DNA of 64,000 nucleotides. Source: Dyadobacter luticola (GTDB lineage: Bacteria; Bacteroidota; Bacteroidia; Cytophagales; Spirosomataceae). The stretch spans positions 1-64,000 of the forward strand of contig NZ_VCEJ01000002.1 of assembly GCF_005860805.1 (NCBI RefSeq), read 5' to 3'. The notes under the pieces were generated by a model. That model was not told the DNA's origin. It worked only from the letters and a program-made list of their open reading frames with translations, and did not search any database. Below, piece by piece: positions 55,031 to 63,927 of the stretch. The position numbers and the translations under genes were made by a program. Numbering within the stretch: the stretch's first letter is position 1; every line of letters begins with the position of its first letter.

Positions 55031-55864
55031 ATGAAAACGAACAGCATTTATACCTTCATCTTCGCGATAATCAGCCAGTTAGCCATCGCGCAAACCAGTA
55101 GTGATTCGGTCAGCATTTTTCCGGCCGAAAAACCGAAGCCGCTGAAAATCCGTCACGCCGAACCTTTATATATGGACCTCATCCGCGACCTGGGTGCGCG
55201 CAAAGGCGAAAAGGAATGGAATGTGGGCTATGGGATTGAGGGCCACAAGGATTACACGATCAATCACTCTTTTGTGGAATACGAATTTTCGCCCGTCAAC
55301 CGACTGGGGCTGGAAGTGGAAGTTCCTTTTGCATTCTACCGGTCGGCTGCCTCAAATGAACATGTGGAGATACCCCGAAACCGCATAGAAGGCCTGAAAC
55401 TGGCCTCACAGTACACTTTTCTAGTTTCCAAGAAACATCAAATGTCGATGGCGGCGGGGTATATGCACGAATTCCGCGCACATTCTTTTTACTCGATTGA
55501 TCACGGCCGTGGGATGCTGAAAGGACATTCGGTCAGCCCGTTTTTTATTGTGGCCAAAAAGTGGGGGAGCCGCATCAATACCATGCTTTATACCGGGCCG
55601 GAGTGGGAAGTTACGGCTGGTGAAAACAAGTCTGAGCTGTTTTATCAGACCAATGCCAGCATGCATTATGTGCTTCCGTCGGGCAATTTTGTTGGAATTG
55701 AGGTGAATGATGAGCGATCGGCGGTGAGCCGGCAGACGGTTTTACGGCCGCAGGTCAAATTGATCCTCACCCCGCGACTGGCGCTCGGCCTGCTGACCGG
55801 TATCCCTACCAATTTCCACGAAAACGGGATGAGTTTCATGGTCAGGGTGATTTTCGAGCCGTGA
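55031..55864 (+). CDS. HAEPLYID-family hypothetical outer-membrane-like protein
   Basis: This 277-residue protein has a signal peptide ending A-I-A-Q (about 21), then H-A-E-P-L-Y-M-D-L-I-R-D-L-G-A-R-K-G-E-K-E-W, the mark of the uncharacterised Bacteroidota HAEPLYID family. Repeated beta-strands with aromatic girdle residues (Y-E-F-S-P-V-N-R-L-G-L, Y-T-F-L-V, V-S-P-F-F-I-V) and a terminal F-E-P suggest a small outer-membrane barrel. It lies 69 bp after the histidine kinase and may be its target or an auxiliary protein. Function is unknown. Confidence 0.78.
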   Translation: MKTNSIYTFIFAIISQLAIAQTSSDSVSIFPAEKPKPLKIRHAEPLYMDLIRDLGARKGEKEWNVGYGIEGHKDYTINHSFVEYEFSPVNRLGLEVEVPFAFYRSAASNEHVEIPRNRIEGLKLASQYTFLVSKKHQMSMAAGYMHEFRAHSFYSIDHGRGMLKGHSVSPFFIVAKKWGSRINTMLYTGPEWEVTAGENKSELFYQTNASMHYVLPSGNFVGIEVNDERSAVSRQTVLRPQVKLILTPRLALGLLTGIPTNFHENGMSFMVRVIFEP

Positions 55865-55903
55865 AAATGATGGAGGTTTTTGTTCGCTGGTTTATATTTA
55901 CAA

Positions 55904-57220
55904 ATGCCCCGATCCCGCATCCGCCTCCACCGAAAATTAGTCTCCCTTTTCTGGAAGCATCCTATTCTCTTTTTTACGGTTAAATGGCTGATCCTCTCCG
56001 GCTTGGTAGGCATCCTAGTCGGTTCGGCTTCGGCCTTTTTCCTGGTATCGCTGGACTGGGCGACGCAGTTCCGGGAAGCAAATCGCTGGATCATTGCCCT
56101 GCTGCCCGTGGCGGGTTTCCTGATTGGCTGTATGTACCATTATTTTGGCAAGGAAGTGGAGGCGGGAAACAATCTTTTGCTCGAAAATATCAATAAACCT
56201 TCCGGGATCATTTCACTGAAAATGGCACCGTTTGTGCTGATTGGCACGATTGCCACACATTTGTTTGGCGGTTCGGCAGGCAGGGAAGGGACAGCTTTAC
56301 AAATCGGCGGGTCGATTGCCGACCAGTTTACGGGATTCTTAAAATTCAGGCCGCGTGATCGAAGATTGATCCTCATCGCCGGGATCGCAGCTGGTTTTGG
56401 CTCTGTTTTTGGGACGCCGATGGCTGGGGGAATTTTTGGTTTGGAAGTATTTTTAATCGGCCGGATACGCTATGACGCACTTGTTCCCGCATTCGCCGCG
56501 TCCATTTTCGCCGATCTGACCACCCGCGCCTGGCAGGTTGGACATACACATTACCACATTCCGGTTGTGCCCGAATTGTCGGCGCTCTTTGTTTTTTACG
56601 CGGTTTTGGCTGGTATTGCTTTCGGGGTTTGTGCCATATTTTTTAGTAGCCTGACCCACGCCATCGGCCATTTTTTCAAAAAATACATTGCATTTCCTCC
56701 CCTGCGCCCGGTGGTCGGTGGTGCGCTTGTGGCGTCGGCTGTTTTTGCGATGGGCAGTACGCGGTACATCGGGTTGGGTATCCCGGTGATTTTGGAATCT
56801 TTCAAGGGACCGCTGCCGCCTTATGATTTTTTACTCAAAATTATTTTTACCGCTGTCACATTAGGTGCGGCTTTTAAAGGAGGCGAGGTGACACCCTTGT
56901 TTTTTATTGGTGCCACATTGGGTAATGCACTTTCTTACCTCATTCCGCTCCCGGTCGGCTTGCTGGCGGGGATGGGTTTTGTGGCGGTTTTTGCCGGTGC
57001 TGCCAATACGCCGCTAGCCTGTATTTTAATGGCGATCGAATTGTTCGGAGCGCCCTGCGGTGTTTACGTGGCGATCGCCTGCATGATATCCTACCTGTTT
57101 TCCGGGCACCGCGGCATTTACGGTTCTCAGCTGATCGGTGAGCCTAAACATTTGGTTTACAGTCGCCAGGTGGGTCGGATTTTGTCGGTTTTAAAAGCAG
57201 ATATCAACAAATCAAAGTGA
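55904..57220 (+). CDS. CLC-family anion transporter, fluoride-class-like
   Basis: This membrane protein (about 438 residues from ATG 55904; TTG at 55880 is an alternative) is a CLC channel/exchanger. Key segments are E-A-G-N-N-L-L-L-E in place of the canonical G-S-G-I-P, G-G-S-A-G-R-E-G-T in place of G-R-E-G-P, G-S-V-F-G-T-P-M-A-G, and G-G-E-V-T-P-L-F-F-I-G. The gating Glu is kept in the second motif. Loss of the selectivity-filter Ser and GREGT are recalled features of the fluoride/proton antiporter class (CLC-F). No fluoride riboswitch was noticed upstream. It overlaps the convergent GntR gene by nine bases. Confidence 0.87.
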   Translation: MPRSRIRLHRKLVSLFWKHPILFFTVKWLILSGLVGILVGSASAFFLVSLDWATQFREANRWIIALLPVAGFLIGCMYHYFGKEVEAGNNLLLENINKPSGIISLKMAPFVLIGTIATHLFGGSAGREGTALQIGGSIADQFTGFLKFRPRDRRLILIAGIAAGFGSVFGTPMAGGIFGLEVFLIGRIRYDALVPAFAASIFADLTTRAWQVGHTHYHIPVVPELSALFVFYAVLAGIAFGVCAIFFSSLTHAIGHFFKKYIAFPPLRPVVGGALVASAVFAMGSTRYIGLGIPVILESFKGPLPPYDFLLKIIFTAVTLGAAFKGGEVTPLFFIGATLGNALSYLIPLPVGLLAGMGFVAVFAGAANTPLACILMAIELFGAPCGVYVAIACMISYLFSGHRGIYGSQLIGEPKHLVYSRQVGRILSVLKADINKSK

Positions 57221-58189
57221 GCTGCGGATGTTTAGTTGCCAGGGATTTTCTATTGTGAGGATCGCTTTGGTATCGATCAGCCTTGCCATGGTTTTGCCCA
57301 TGAGCCGGAAATCCGTCGAAAGCGTCGTGATCCCGCCGGCCAGGACTTCTTTCAGCGGCGTATCATTGTAGGAAATAATACCGAAATCCTCACCGGGCCT
57401 GACTTGCTGCACGGCAGCTTGTTTGATCAGATCGGCCAGATCTTCGTCTTTTACTACAATAAAAATATCCCCTTTCTCAATTTGCCGGCCTGCGGTTTCA
57501 GAAATGTAGTTGTGCTCGAAGCCGTATTTGTCACAAAAGGCTTTCAGGCCATCGTATCTTTCATCCGGCTCTTTTTCCTCTTTTTGAACCATATAAATGC
57601 GTTTATATTTACGCAGTAGGTCTAATCCAGAAACCAGGGCGTCATAAGTATTTTTCTCAAAATCCTGGGAAACAGAAGAATACCTGCCTTTCAGCTCCGG
57701 CATAAAATGGTCTAGCAGGAAAACGCGGCCGGAAAGCGATTCGAGCAAGTCGTCGATTTCCTGGAATTTCCCGGACATTAAAATGTAGTCGGTATACTTA
57801 TTATTGGCGTCGCGCACCAGCGTTTCAAAAACCTTTCGGTTGTAGTTATGAAAAAACAGGTCCACCGTAGCAGCATTGCCCACAGACTCTACAAAGGATT
57901 TGAATAGCACCTCCTTGAAACCATTGTATTCATTAAAAAGCAGGAAAATGTTGTGACCTGCTTTCACCTTTGTACTCGTCACAAAATAGCCGACACCGTG
58001 ATTGGAGGCAATTATTCCCCTGGAAATCAGCTCTTTCAAGCCAGCAAAAACAGTATCTCTCGACAAGTTATATAAACTCCTGAATTCGTTGATCGAGGGA
58101 ATCCGGTCACCATTTCCATATTCCTCCGACTGAATGCGATCGGTTACGTGACTGACAATCAGCTTGTATTTGGATTTATTTTCTATCAC
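57212..58189 (-). CDS. GntR-family regulator with LacI-like sugar-binding domain
   Basis: This 325-residue protein starts at a GTG (58189) because the only upstream ATG runs into a stop. An N-terminal GntR winged helix (residues 1-72: I-P-S-I-N-E-F-R and L-S-R-D-T-V-F-A-G-L-K-E-L) is fused to a periplasmic-binding-like effector domain (about 75-325), with D-F-G-I-I-S-Y-N-D-T-P-L-K and T-T-L-S-T-D-F near the end. This layout resembles AraR-type sugar-responsive regulators. It is divergent from the GH127 gene, and the tandem repeats in between are its likely operator. Confidence 0.88.
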   Translation of the reverse strand: MIENKSKYKLIVSHVTDRIQSEEYGNGDRIPSINEFRSLYNLSRDTVFAGLKELISRGIIASNHGVGYFVTSTKVKAGHNIFLLFNEYNGFKEVLFKSFVESVGNAATVDLFFHNYNRKVFETLVRDANNKYTDYILMSGKFQEIDDLLESLSGRVFLLDHFMPELKGRYSSVSQDFEKNTYDALVSGLDLLRKYKRIYMVQKEEKEPDERYDGLKAFCDKYGFEHNYISETAGRQIEKGDIFIVVKDEDLADLIKQAAVQQVRPGEDFGIISYNDTPLKEVLAGGITTLSTDFRLMGKTMARLIDTKAILTIENPWQLNIRSSL

Positions 58190-58222
58190 TACATTTTCAT
58201 TTGAACAAAAATAAAAAATAAG

Positions 58223-58264
58223 TCGTACCAGTTCGTACCAGTGTTAAACATTTATATAAATTTG
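58223..58264. promoter_or_regulatory. Tandem TCGTACCAGT repeats and -7 element before GH127
   Basis: TCGTACCAGT occurs twice back to back (58223-58232, 58233-58242), and a Bacteroidetes -7 element TAAATTTG follows at 58257-58264, 18 bp before the ATG. The repeats cover the expected -33 position, so a bound GntR-type protein would block polymerase. Perfect repeats beside a divergent regulator make this the likely operator. Confidence 0.65.
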
Positions 58265-58281
58265 GACATTCAAAACTGGAT

Positions 58282-59892
58282 ATGAAAAAGAAATCGATTT
58301 TTCTGGTCGCGCTCATTTTGCTGCAACTTAGTTATTTTTCGGGCTCGTCACAGGCGCAGGTCACGCAACTGCATCGGGTAAACCGGGCGGTGATCAATGA
58401 TCCTTTCTGGAATCCGAAAATGGAACTCTGGGCCAATACGACGGCTACCGATGTACTGGATAAGTTTGAAGGAAAACATTTGAAAACCGCCGAGGAAAAA
58501 GATCTGAACAATGTTTTGGAAAACTTTGATAAGGTGGCGGCTGGTAAAAAGGGGCAAGGTGGACACGCCGGTTTACCCTGGTTTGACGGATTCTGGATCG
58601 AGAATCGCGGCCGGAACTCGGGTTATCCGCTGTGGCTGAGCTGGGGAAATGATAAATCGGAGGCGTGGATCAGGGAGCAAAAGTACAAGGAGGGCTTTTC
58701 TGCTGCCAAGGCGCGGCCTACCTGGGGCGACTATGCGCAGGATTCCATTTCTGTTTTTGAACAAAAAACCATTGAAGGCCACGCGGTTCGGGCAACATTG
58801 CTCGCGACCGGCATCACCGCTGCGGCACTGGAAAATCACAAGCCGGAATACATGCAAACTGCTGACCGTCTGTGGGATAACATGGTGGGCAGGCGCATGT
58901 TCGTTACAGGCGGTGTTGGCGCAATCCACGATGACGAAAAGTTTGGCGCCGATTATTTCCTGCCGACCAATGCTTATCTGGAAACCTGCGCGGCAGTAGG
59001 TGCCGGATTTTTCAGTCAGCGCATGAACGAACTGACCGGGAATGGCAAGTATATGGACGAATTTGAGCGGGTACTTTATAACAATGTGCTCACCGGCGTG
59101 TCGCTTTCGGGCCGACAGTATACCTACCAAAATCCTTTAAATGCGCACAAACATGCGCGCTGGGAGTGGCACTCATGCCCGTGCTGCCCGCCAATGTTCC
59201 TGAAGATGGTATCGTCGCTGCCTGATTTTATTTATTCTTCGGCGGCTGACAGGATTTATGTAAATCTGTTTATCGGCAGTAATGCGTCGATTCAATTGGC
59301 TGATAATAATCAAGTTAATATTACTCAAAAAACGGAGTATCCCTGGAAAGGCAGCATTGCGCTCAGCGTTAACCCGCATAAGAAAAGCGATTTCAGCGTC
59401 CTCGTCCGCGTTCCTGGCTGGGCACGCGGCAAGGAAAATCCGTATGATCTTTACCATTCCAATCTCGCCGGGCATTACACAATCCGCGTGAATGGCAAAC
59501 CGGTGAAAGCGAACATTGAAAATGGCTATGCGGTGATTAAAAGAAAATGGAAAAAGGCGGATCAGATCACGCTGGACTTGCCTGTGGAGCCAAGAATGAT
59601 CACCGCCAATGCGCAGGTAAAAGATTTAAAAAACCAGGTAGCCCTCGCCTCCGGGCCGCTGATTTATTGCCTGGAAGCCGTGGATAATGCATCGCTGGAC
59701 TCGCTGGAAATTGGTAGTTCGGCCTTGAAGCTAGATTTCCGGAAGAATTTGTTGAATGGCGTTAATGTGCTGACGGGGAATGGGACGGAAAGAGGTGGGA
59801 AGAAAGTGCAATTTTTGGCAGTACCCTATTTTGCTTCCGGGAATCGGGAAGGGGAGGGGTATCGGGTTTGGCTAAAAAGTACCAAGAAATGA
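58282..59892 (+). CDS. GH127-family enzyme with internal in-frame deletion
   Basis: This secreted 536-residue protein (signal ending S-Q-A-Q) has GH127 active-site parts: D-D-E-K-F-G (acid/base region), Y-L-E-T-C (Glu and Cys zinc ligands), and C-P-C-C-P-P (nucleophile and ligand Cys). GH127 enzymes are beta-L-arabinofuranosidases of about 600-680 residues. Near residue 104 the segment G-L-P-W-F-D-G is joined straight to F-W-I-E-N-R-G, which in homologues lie about 140 residues apart, so about a quarter of the catalytic (alpha/alpha)6 barrel appears to be missing. The frame stays open. Probably inactive; homologue lengths are from memory. Confidence 0.8.
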   Translation: MKKKSIFLVALILLQLSYFSGSSQAQVTQLHRVNRAVINDPFWNPKMELWANTTATDVLDKFEGKHLKTAEEKDLNNVLENFDKVAAGKKGQGGHAGLPWFDGFWIENRGRNSGYPLWLSWGNDKSEAWIREQKYKEGFSAAKARPTWGDYAQDSISVFEQKTIEGHAVRATLLATGITAAALENHKPEYMQTADRLWDNMVGRRMFVTGGVGAIHDDEKFGADYFLPTNAYLETCAAVGAGFFSQRMNELTGNGKYMDEFERVLYNNVLTGVSLSGRQYTYQNPLNAHKHARWEWHSCPCCPPMFLKMVSSLPDFIYSSAADRIYVNLFIGSNASIQLADNNQVNITQKTEYPWKGSIALSVNPHKKSDFSVLVRVPGWARGKENPYDLYHSNLAGHYTIRVNGKPVKANIENGYAVIKRKWKKADQITLDLPVEPRMITANAQVKDLKNQVALASGPLIYCLEAVDNASLDSLEIGSSALKLDFRKNLLNGVNVLTGNGTERGGKKVQFLAVPYFASGNREGEGYRVWLKSTKK

Positions 59893-59902
59893 TCAATACC
59901 AT

Positions 59903-60124
59903 CGTCATGCTGAGCGGACCGGGCCGCCGGGCGGTCGAAGCACTTTGCCGGTGAGCACAGTGCAAAAGACGTTGTGCCTAGCCAGTAGCTTGCTTCGTAC
60001 CTGTCATGCTGAGCGGAGTTTAAGCCTGTCATGCTGAGCGGAGTCGAAGCACTTTGCCGGTGAGCACAGTGTAAAAAGCGTTGTGCCAAGCCAGAAGCGT
60101 GCTTCGACTCCGCTCAGCATGACA
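59903..60124. repeat. Dispersed repeat with 25-bp perfect terminal inverted repeat
   Basis: The 291-bp gap 59893-60183 is mostly repeat. TGTCATGCTGAGCGGAGTC plus GAAGCA at 60027-60051 is exactly complementary to 60100-60124. Between the arms is a unit that also occurs, with a few changes, at 59934-59997. A third partial start copy lies at 60001-60018. The first copy contains an extra G/C-rich stretch of about 15 bp. It has no coding capacity and resembles a well-known type of dispersed Bacteroidota/Chlorobi intergenic repeat. Confidence 0.8.
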
Positions 60125-60183
60125 ATAAAAAAAAGCGTTTTTTTAAATTTTGTTACGCAAATTCCTAATCTCATAAACCTCTC

Positions 60184-62122
60184 ATGAACCCACTTAAACT
60201 AACCCTCATATTCTCCCTATTTTCTCTCTTCGCAAACGCCCAAAAGGCCAAAATCACCGTCAATGCCGACAAAGTCGAAAACAAACTTTCCAAGCTGATT
60301 TACGGCTCTAATATCGAAGATGTAAACCATGAAATATATGGCGGGTTTAATCGGACTTCGTACCTGGAAAGCCGGAATTGAATTTCGGAATATTCGTTTT
60401 GAGAAAAATGGCAAAATGATGTCCCCCAGGGTTTTTACTGAACCTTCCGAGCAGGTGAGCTACAACTGGGATATGTTGCGTCCGGCGGGTGTGAAGGCAT
60501 CGTTTGCGATTGATAGTACTGCCGGTTATAATGGAAAAAATGCCCAGGTGATCACATTCGAAAGCGGCAGCGGGAAGGTGGGAGTTGCCAACCGCGGGCT
60601 AAACCGCTGGGGTATCGCGGTGCGGAAAGGGCAGAAGTTTCAAGGACGATTGTATCTGAAAGAGACGCAACTTTCCGGACCGGTTACGGTGGCGCTGCAA
60701 AGTGCGGATGGAAGTAAAACGTACGCTTCAAAAACGCTGACCAATATTGGCGCGGACTGGCAGAAGTTTCCTTTCGAATTCACCGCGAGCGAGGCGGATA
60801 GCAAGGCAAAACTGACGATCACATTGTCTTCGAAAGGAAAGTTATGGGTTGATCAGGTGGTGCTGATGGGTACCGGGAAAGACCAGTTTGCCGGGTTGCC
60901 GATTCGTGCAGACATTGGTAATGCGCTGGTAGCGCAGGGGTTAACATTCCTTCGGTATGCCGGTACGATGGTGAATTCGCCGGAATACAGGTTTAAGAAA
61001 ATGATTGGCGATCCGGATAAACGCCCGCTTTACCGGGGGCATTGGAACCATTACAGTACCAATGGTTTTGGCATAGAGGAATTTTTGCAATACTGCGAAG
61101 CGGCCAACATTACGCCTTGTTTCGCTATCAACATTTACGAAACGCCGGAAGATATGGCGGATATGGTCGAATATTTCAATGGTGATGCTTCAACAAAATG
61201 GGGCGCAATCCGCGCGAAAAATGGTCATCCGAAAGCCTATGGTGTGAAATACATTGAAATAGGGAATGAAGAAGTGCTTTTTAATGGCGACAGCAAAGAA
61301 GGGTACGAGGAATACGTGACGCGGTTTAAATTGCTGCATCAGGCGATGAAGCAGAAGGATAACGCGCTGATATTGATACATTCTGCCTGGTGGCGACCGG
61401 CTTCTCCGAATATGGAATATGTTTTCAAAGAATTAAATGGAAAGGCGGATTACTGGGACCTGCACGTAGGCGGGGATAATCCAAATGAAGGTTTGGAAAC
61501 CGATAAAAAATTGACTGAAATGATCGGTATGTTCCGGAAATGGGACCCGGCTACGAAAATGCAAATTGCTGTATTTGAGGAAAATGGTAGCAAACATGGA
61601 ATGCAACGCGCACTCGGCCACGCGACAAATCTGAATGCAATCCGAAGACATAATGAATATGTACTAACTTCCAGCCCGGCCAACGCTTTGGAGCCTTATC
61701 TGCAAAATGACAATGATTGGAACCAGGGGCAGATCTTTTTTACACCCACGCAAGTTTGGGGCATGCCGCCTTTTTATTCACAAAAAATGCAGTCGGAAAA
61801 CCATTTGCCACTGCGTGTCCACAGTGCGTCCGAAGGTGGGCTGGATGTGACGGCGACCAGAAGCGAGGATGGAAAAACGCTGGCGCTGCATGTGGTCAAC
61901 ACCGGAGTGGAAGCGCGGCAGGCGGAAATTAGCATCACCGGATTTGACGGTAATAGAAGTAATGTTCAGATATTTACGCTTTCCGGCGAACTGACAGCCG
62001 AGAACTCTCCCCAAAAACCGGAAGCATACCGGACGATTGAATCAAAGGGAACATTGGCGGGAAATGCGCCGGGTTATGATTTCCCTCCGCATTCTTATAC
62101 CATTCTAAAATTGAAGAGATAG
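60184..62122 (+). pseudogene. Frameshifted GH51-like alpha-L-arabinofuranosidase
   Basis: The gene starts with a signal peptide (N-terminus to N-A-Q at residue 20) and the family segment S-K-L-I-Y-G-S-N-I-E-D-V-N-H-E-I-Y-G-G, then stops at 60381. A second frame, open from before 60329 to 62122, carries the rest: Y-I-E-I-G-N-E-E (acid/base Glu) and V-F-E-E-N-G-S-K-H-G (nucleophile region), and a C-terminal beta-domain. The residues that usually follow I-Y-G-G (Y-x-Q-x-x-F-G-E-x-F-E-E-P) are not found in either frame, so a deletion as well as a frameshift is likely. A sequencing error alone would not explain it. Confidence 0.8.
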
Positions 62123-62149
62123 TATTTGAACTATCAGTGCAGCCTTTGA

Positions 62150-63289
62150 TCAGAGTATCCTGTTTACTCCTGGAATTTTTACCAGTAAATCGGCCAGCGC
62201 AAACGCTCCAACCACACCCAGCGGACCTACAACCAGGAATTTAATGCCTGGATCGACCGCCCAGTCTTTTAATAAAGAAGAAAGTATAACCAGTCCGATC
62301 GGGTGAAAAATGTAGGCTGCGAAAGCACAGCGGGCGAGACGGGCTAGGAGCGGCGAGGGGACGTCCCATTTTGCCCTTCCAATGCAAAGCAGGGCCGTCG
62401 CAATGCTGAAACCGAGCACCTGCTCCCATACCGCGTACCAAAGTTGCGGCCAATGCATGCCTGAGCTGAAATAAGCGATCGGGAAGTCAAAGATTTTTCT
62501 TGCAATAAAAAACAGCGGAAAACCGATGACAACCAGCAAAATCGCGATCAGCCGCATTTGTTTGCCCATTTTATAATCAGACTGACCGAGCCAGTTGTTC
62601 CTGGAAGCGATGATCCCGAAAATAAACATGGCAATGTATTGCGGAAAATGACCGAGCTGAAAGCCAAGTGGGTCGAGCGTACGGCCGACAGGAAAAACAA
62701 TTCGGACAAAAAAACTGATGATACCGATTGCCGTCGCGAAAATCAGGATCTGACCGGTTGTCGGAATGTCCATGACCAGCTTATCTGAGCCAGAAATTAT
62801 TCGGAATAGTACATATAAGAAGCTGAAAATCAGCAACGCTGCCACAAACCACATCACACCGAAATTGATCCACTCATCGAAGCCGCTGAGAAATTGTCCG
62901 TACGAAATGTGGTGACCTTTTGGCCAGTAATAAACGATGTAGATCACGAAGGGCGAAAACACGAACGAATAAAACATGAGCGGAATGCCCAGCCGCACAA
63001 GCCGGTCGGACATGAATTTGCCAGGCCCTTTTTTGTCGAGCGAAACAGGAATAAATAAGGCTGACAACAAAAAGAAAAAGCCCATAAAAAACGCCTGATC
63101 GACCGAAACGAGCAGCGTCATGGGCATAATCGCACCGAGAGTTTCCGTTTTTTCGGAATAATACCAGCCGCCCGGCGCGCCGTAAGTGACCGCGGCGTGA
63201 TGCAGGACCACAAGCGCCGTCAGTGCAACCCGCAGGTGATCAATGTAAACGATCTTCGGTTTTGGTTCGATTTTCAGGGCGTCGGACAT
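62150..63289 (-). CDS. Acyltransferase family 3 membrane protein
   Basis: This 379-residue protein has about ten membrane helices. It starts I-D-H-L-R-V-A-L-T-A-L-V-V-L-H-H-A, where D-x-L-R and the H-H pair are the marks of the acyltransferase-3 family that acylates sugars at the membrane; OpgC-like glucan succinyltransferases belong to it. The C-terminal segment A-F-A-A-Y-I-F-H-P is also characteristic. The acceptor is unknown. The TetR-type gene 56 bp upstream, in the same direction, probably shares its transcript or controls it. Confidence 0.85.
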   Translation of the reverse strand: MSDALKIEPKPKIVYIDHLRVALTALVVLHHAAVTYGAPGGWYYSEKTETLGAIMPMTLLVSVDQAFFMGFFFLLSALFIPVSLDKKGPGKFMSDRLVRLGIPLMFYSFVFSPFVIYIVYYWPKGHHISYGQFLSGFDEWINFGVMWFVAALLIFSFLYVLFRIISGSDKLVMDIPTTGQILIFATAIGIISFFVRIVFPVGRTLDPLGFQLGHFPQYIAMFIFGIIASRNNWLGQSDYKMGKQMRLIAILLVVIGFPLFFIARKIFDFPIAYFSSGMHWPQLWYAVWEQVLGFSIATALLCIGRAKWDVPSPLLARLARCAFAAYIFHPIGLVILSSLLKDWAVDPGIKFLVVGPLGVVGAFALADLLVKIPGVNRIL

Positions 63290-63345
63290 TTCGAATTTGT
63301 TGCTTTGAGCGAGAATGATTTTGCCGATAAAATATTGAACTGATT

Positions 63346-63927
63346 TTAGTCCAGCACAGAGAGGGTAATGCGGATAATGTCGCCGAAAAACGCATTGTCA
63401 ACAGAAGATTTGGCAGACACGCGGATACCTTTCACCGTGTTGATAATAAAACGTGTAAGCGCCCTGGCGTCCTGGTTGTTGGGGATCTCACCATTTTTCT
63501 GACCCTGGTCGATGACGGCGTAAAAAGCTTCTTCAAGTTGGATTTCATTCCGGCACACAATGTCGCGGACTTCGGTATCGTGCGGCGCCACTTCCACTTC
63601 CGCGTTGACCATGAAGCAACCTTTGTGCTGATCGTCATTGAGCAGCTCGGCGGAGACGAATTCAAGTAGTTTTTTGATCTTTTCCCTGGCAGGCAAATTG
63701 TTGTTCACAATTTCAAAAATGCGCGCGCCGGATGTATTCTGATAAAATTCCAATGCCTTGATATACAGCGTATGTTTGTCGGCATAAGTATCATAGAGGC
63801 TCGACCGGCTGATACCTAGATGGTCGACCAGTTCCTGCATGGACGTACCATTATAGCCCTTATGCCAAAAGAGACATACCGCTTTGTTCAACACCTCCGC
63901 CTCATCAAAATCTTTCGTTCTTGCCAT
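63346..63927 (-). CDS. TetR-family transcriptional regulator
   Basis: This 193-residue protein has an N-terminal TetR helix-turn-helix (residues 8-52, F-W-H-K-G-Y-N-G-T-S-M-Q-E-L-V and I-S-R-S-S-L-Y-D-T-Y-A-D-K) and a helical ligand-binding domain with G-C-F-M-V-N-A-E-V-E in the middle. It precedes the acyltransferase gene and is the likely regulator of that gene; no operator palindrome was clear in the short flank available. Confidence 0.92.
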   Translation of the reverse strand: MARTKDFDEAEVLNKAVCLFWHKGYNGTSMQELVDHLGISRSSLYDTYADKHTLYIKALEFYQNTSGARIFEIVNNNLPAREKIKKLLEFVSAELLNDDQHKGCFMVNAEVEVAPHDTEVRDIVCRNEIQLEEAFYAVIDQGQKNGEIPNNQDARALTRFIINTVKGIRVSAKSSVDNAFFGDIIRITLSVLD

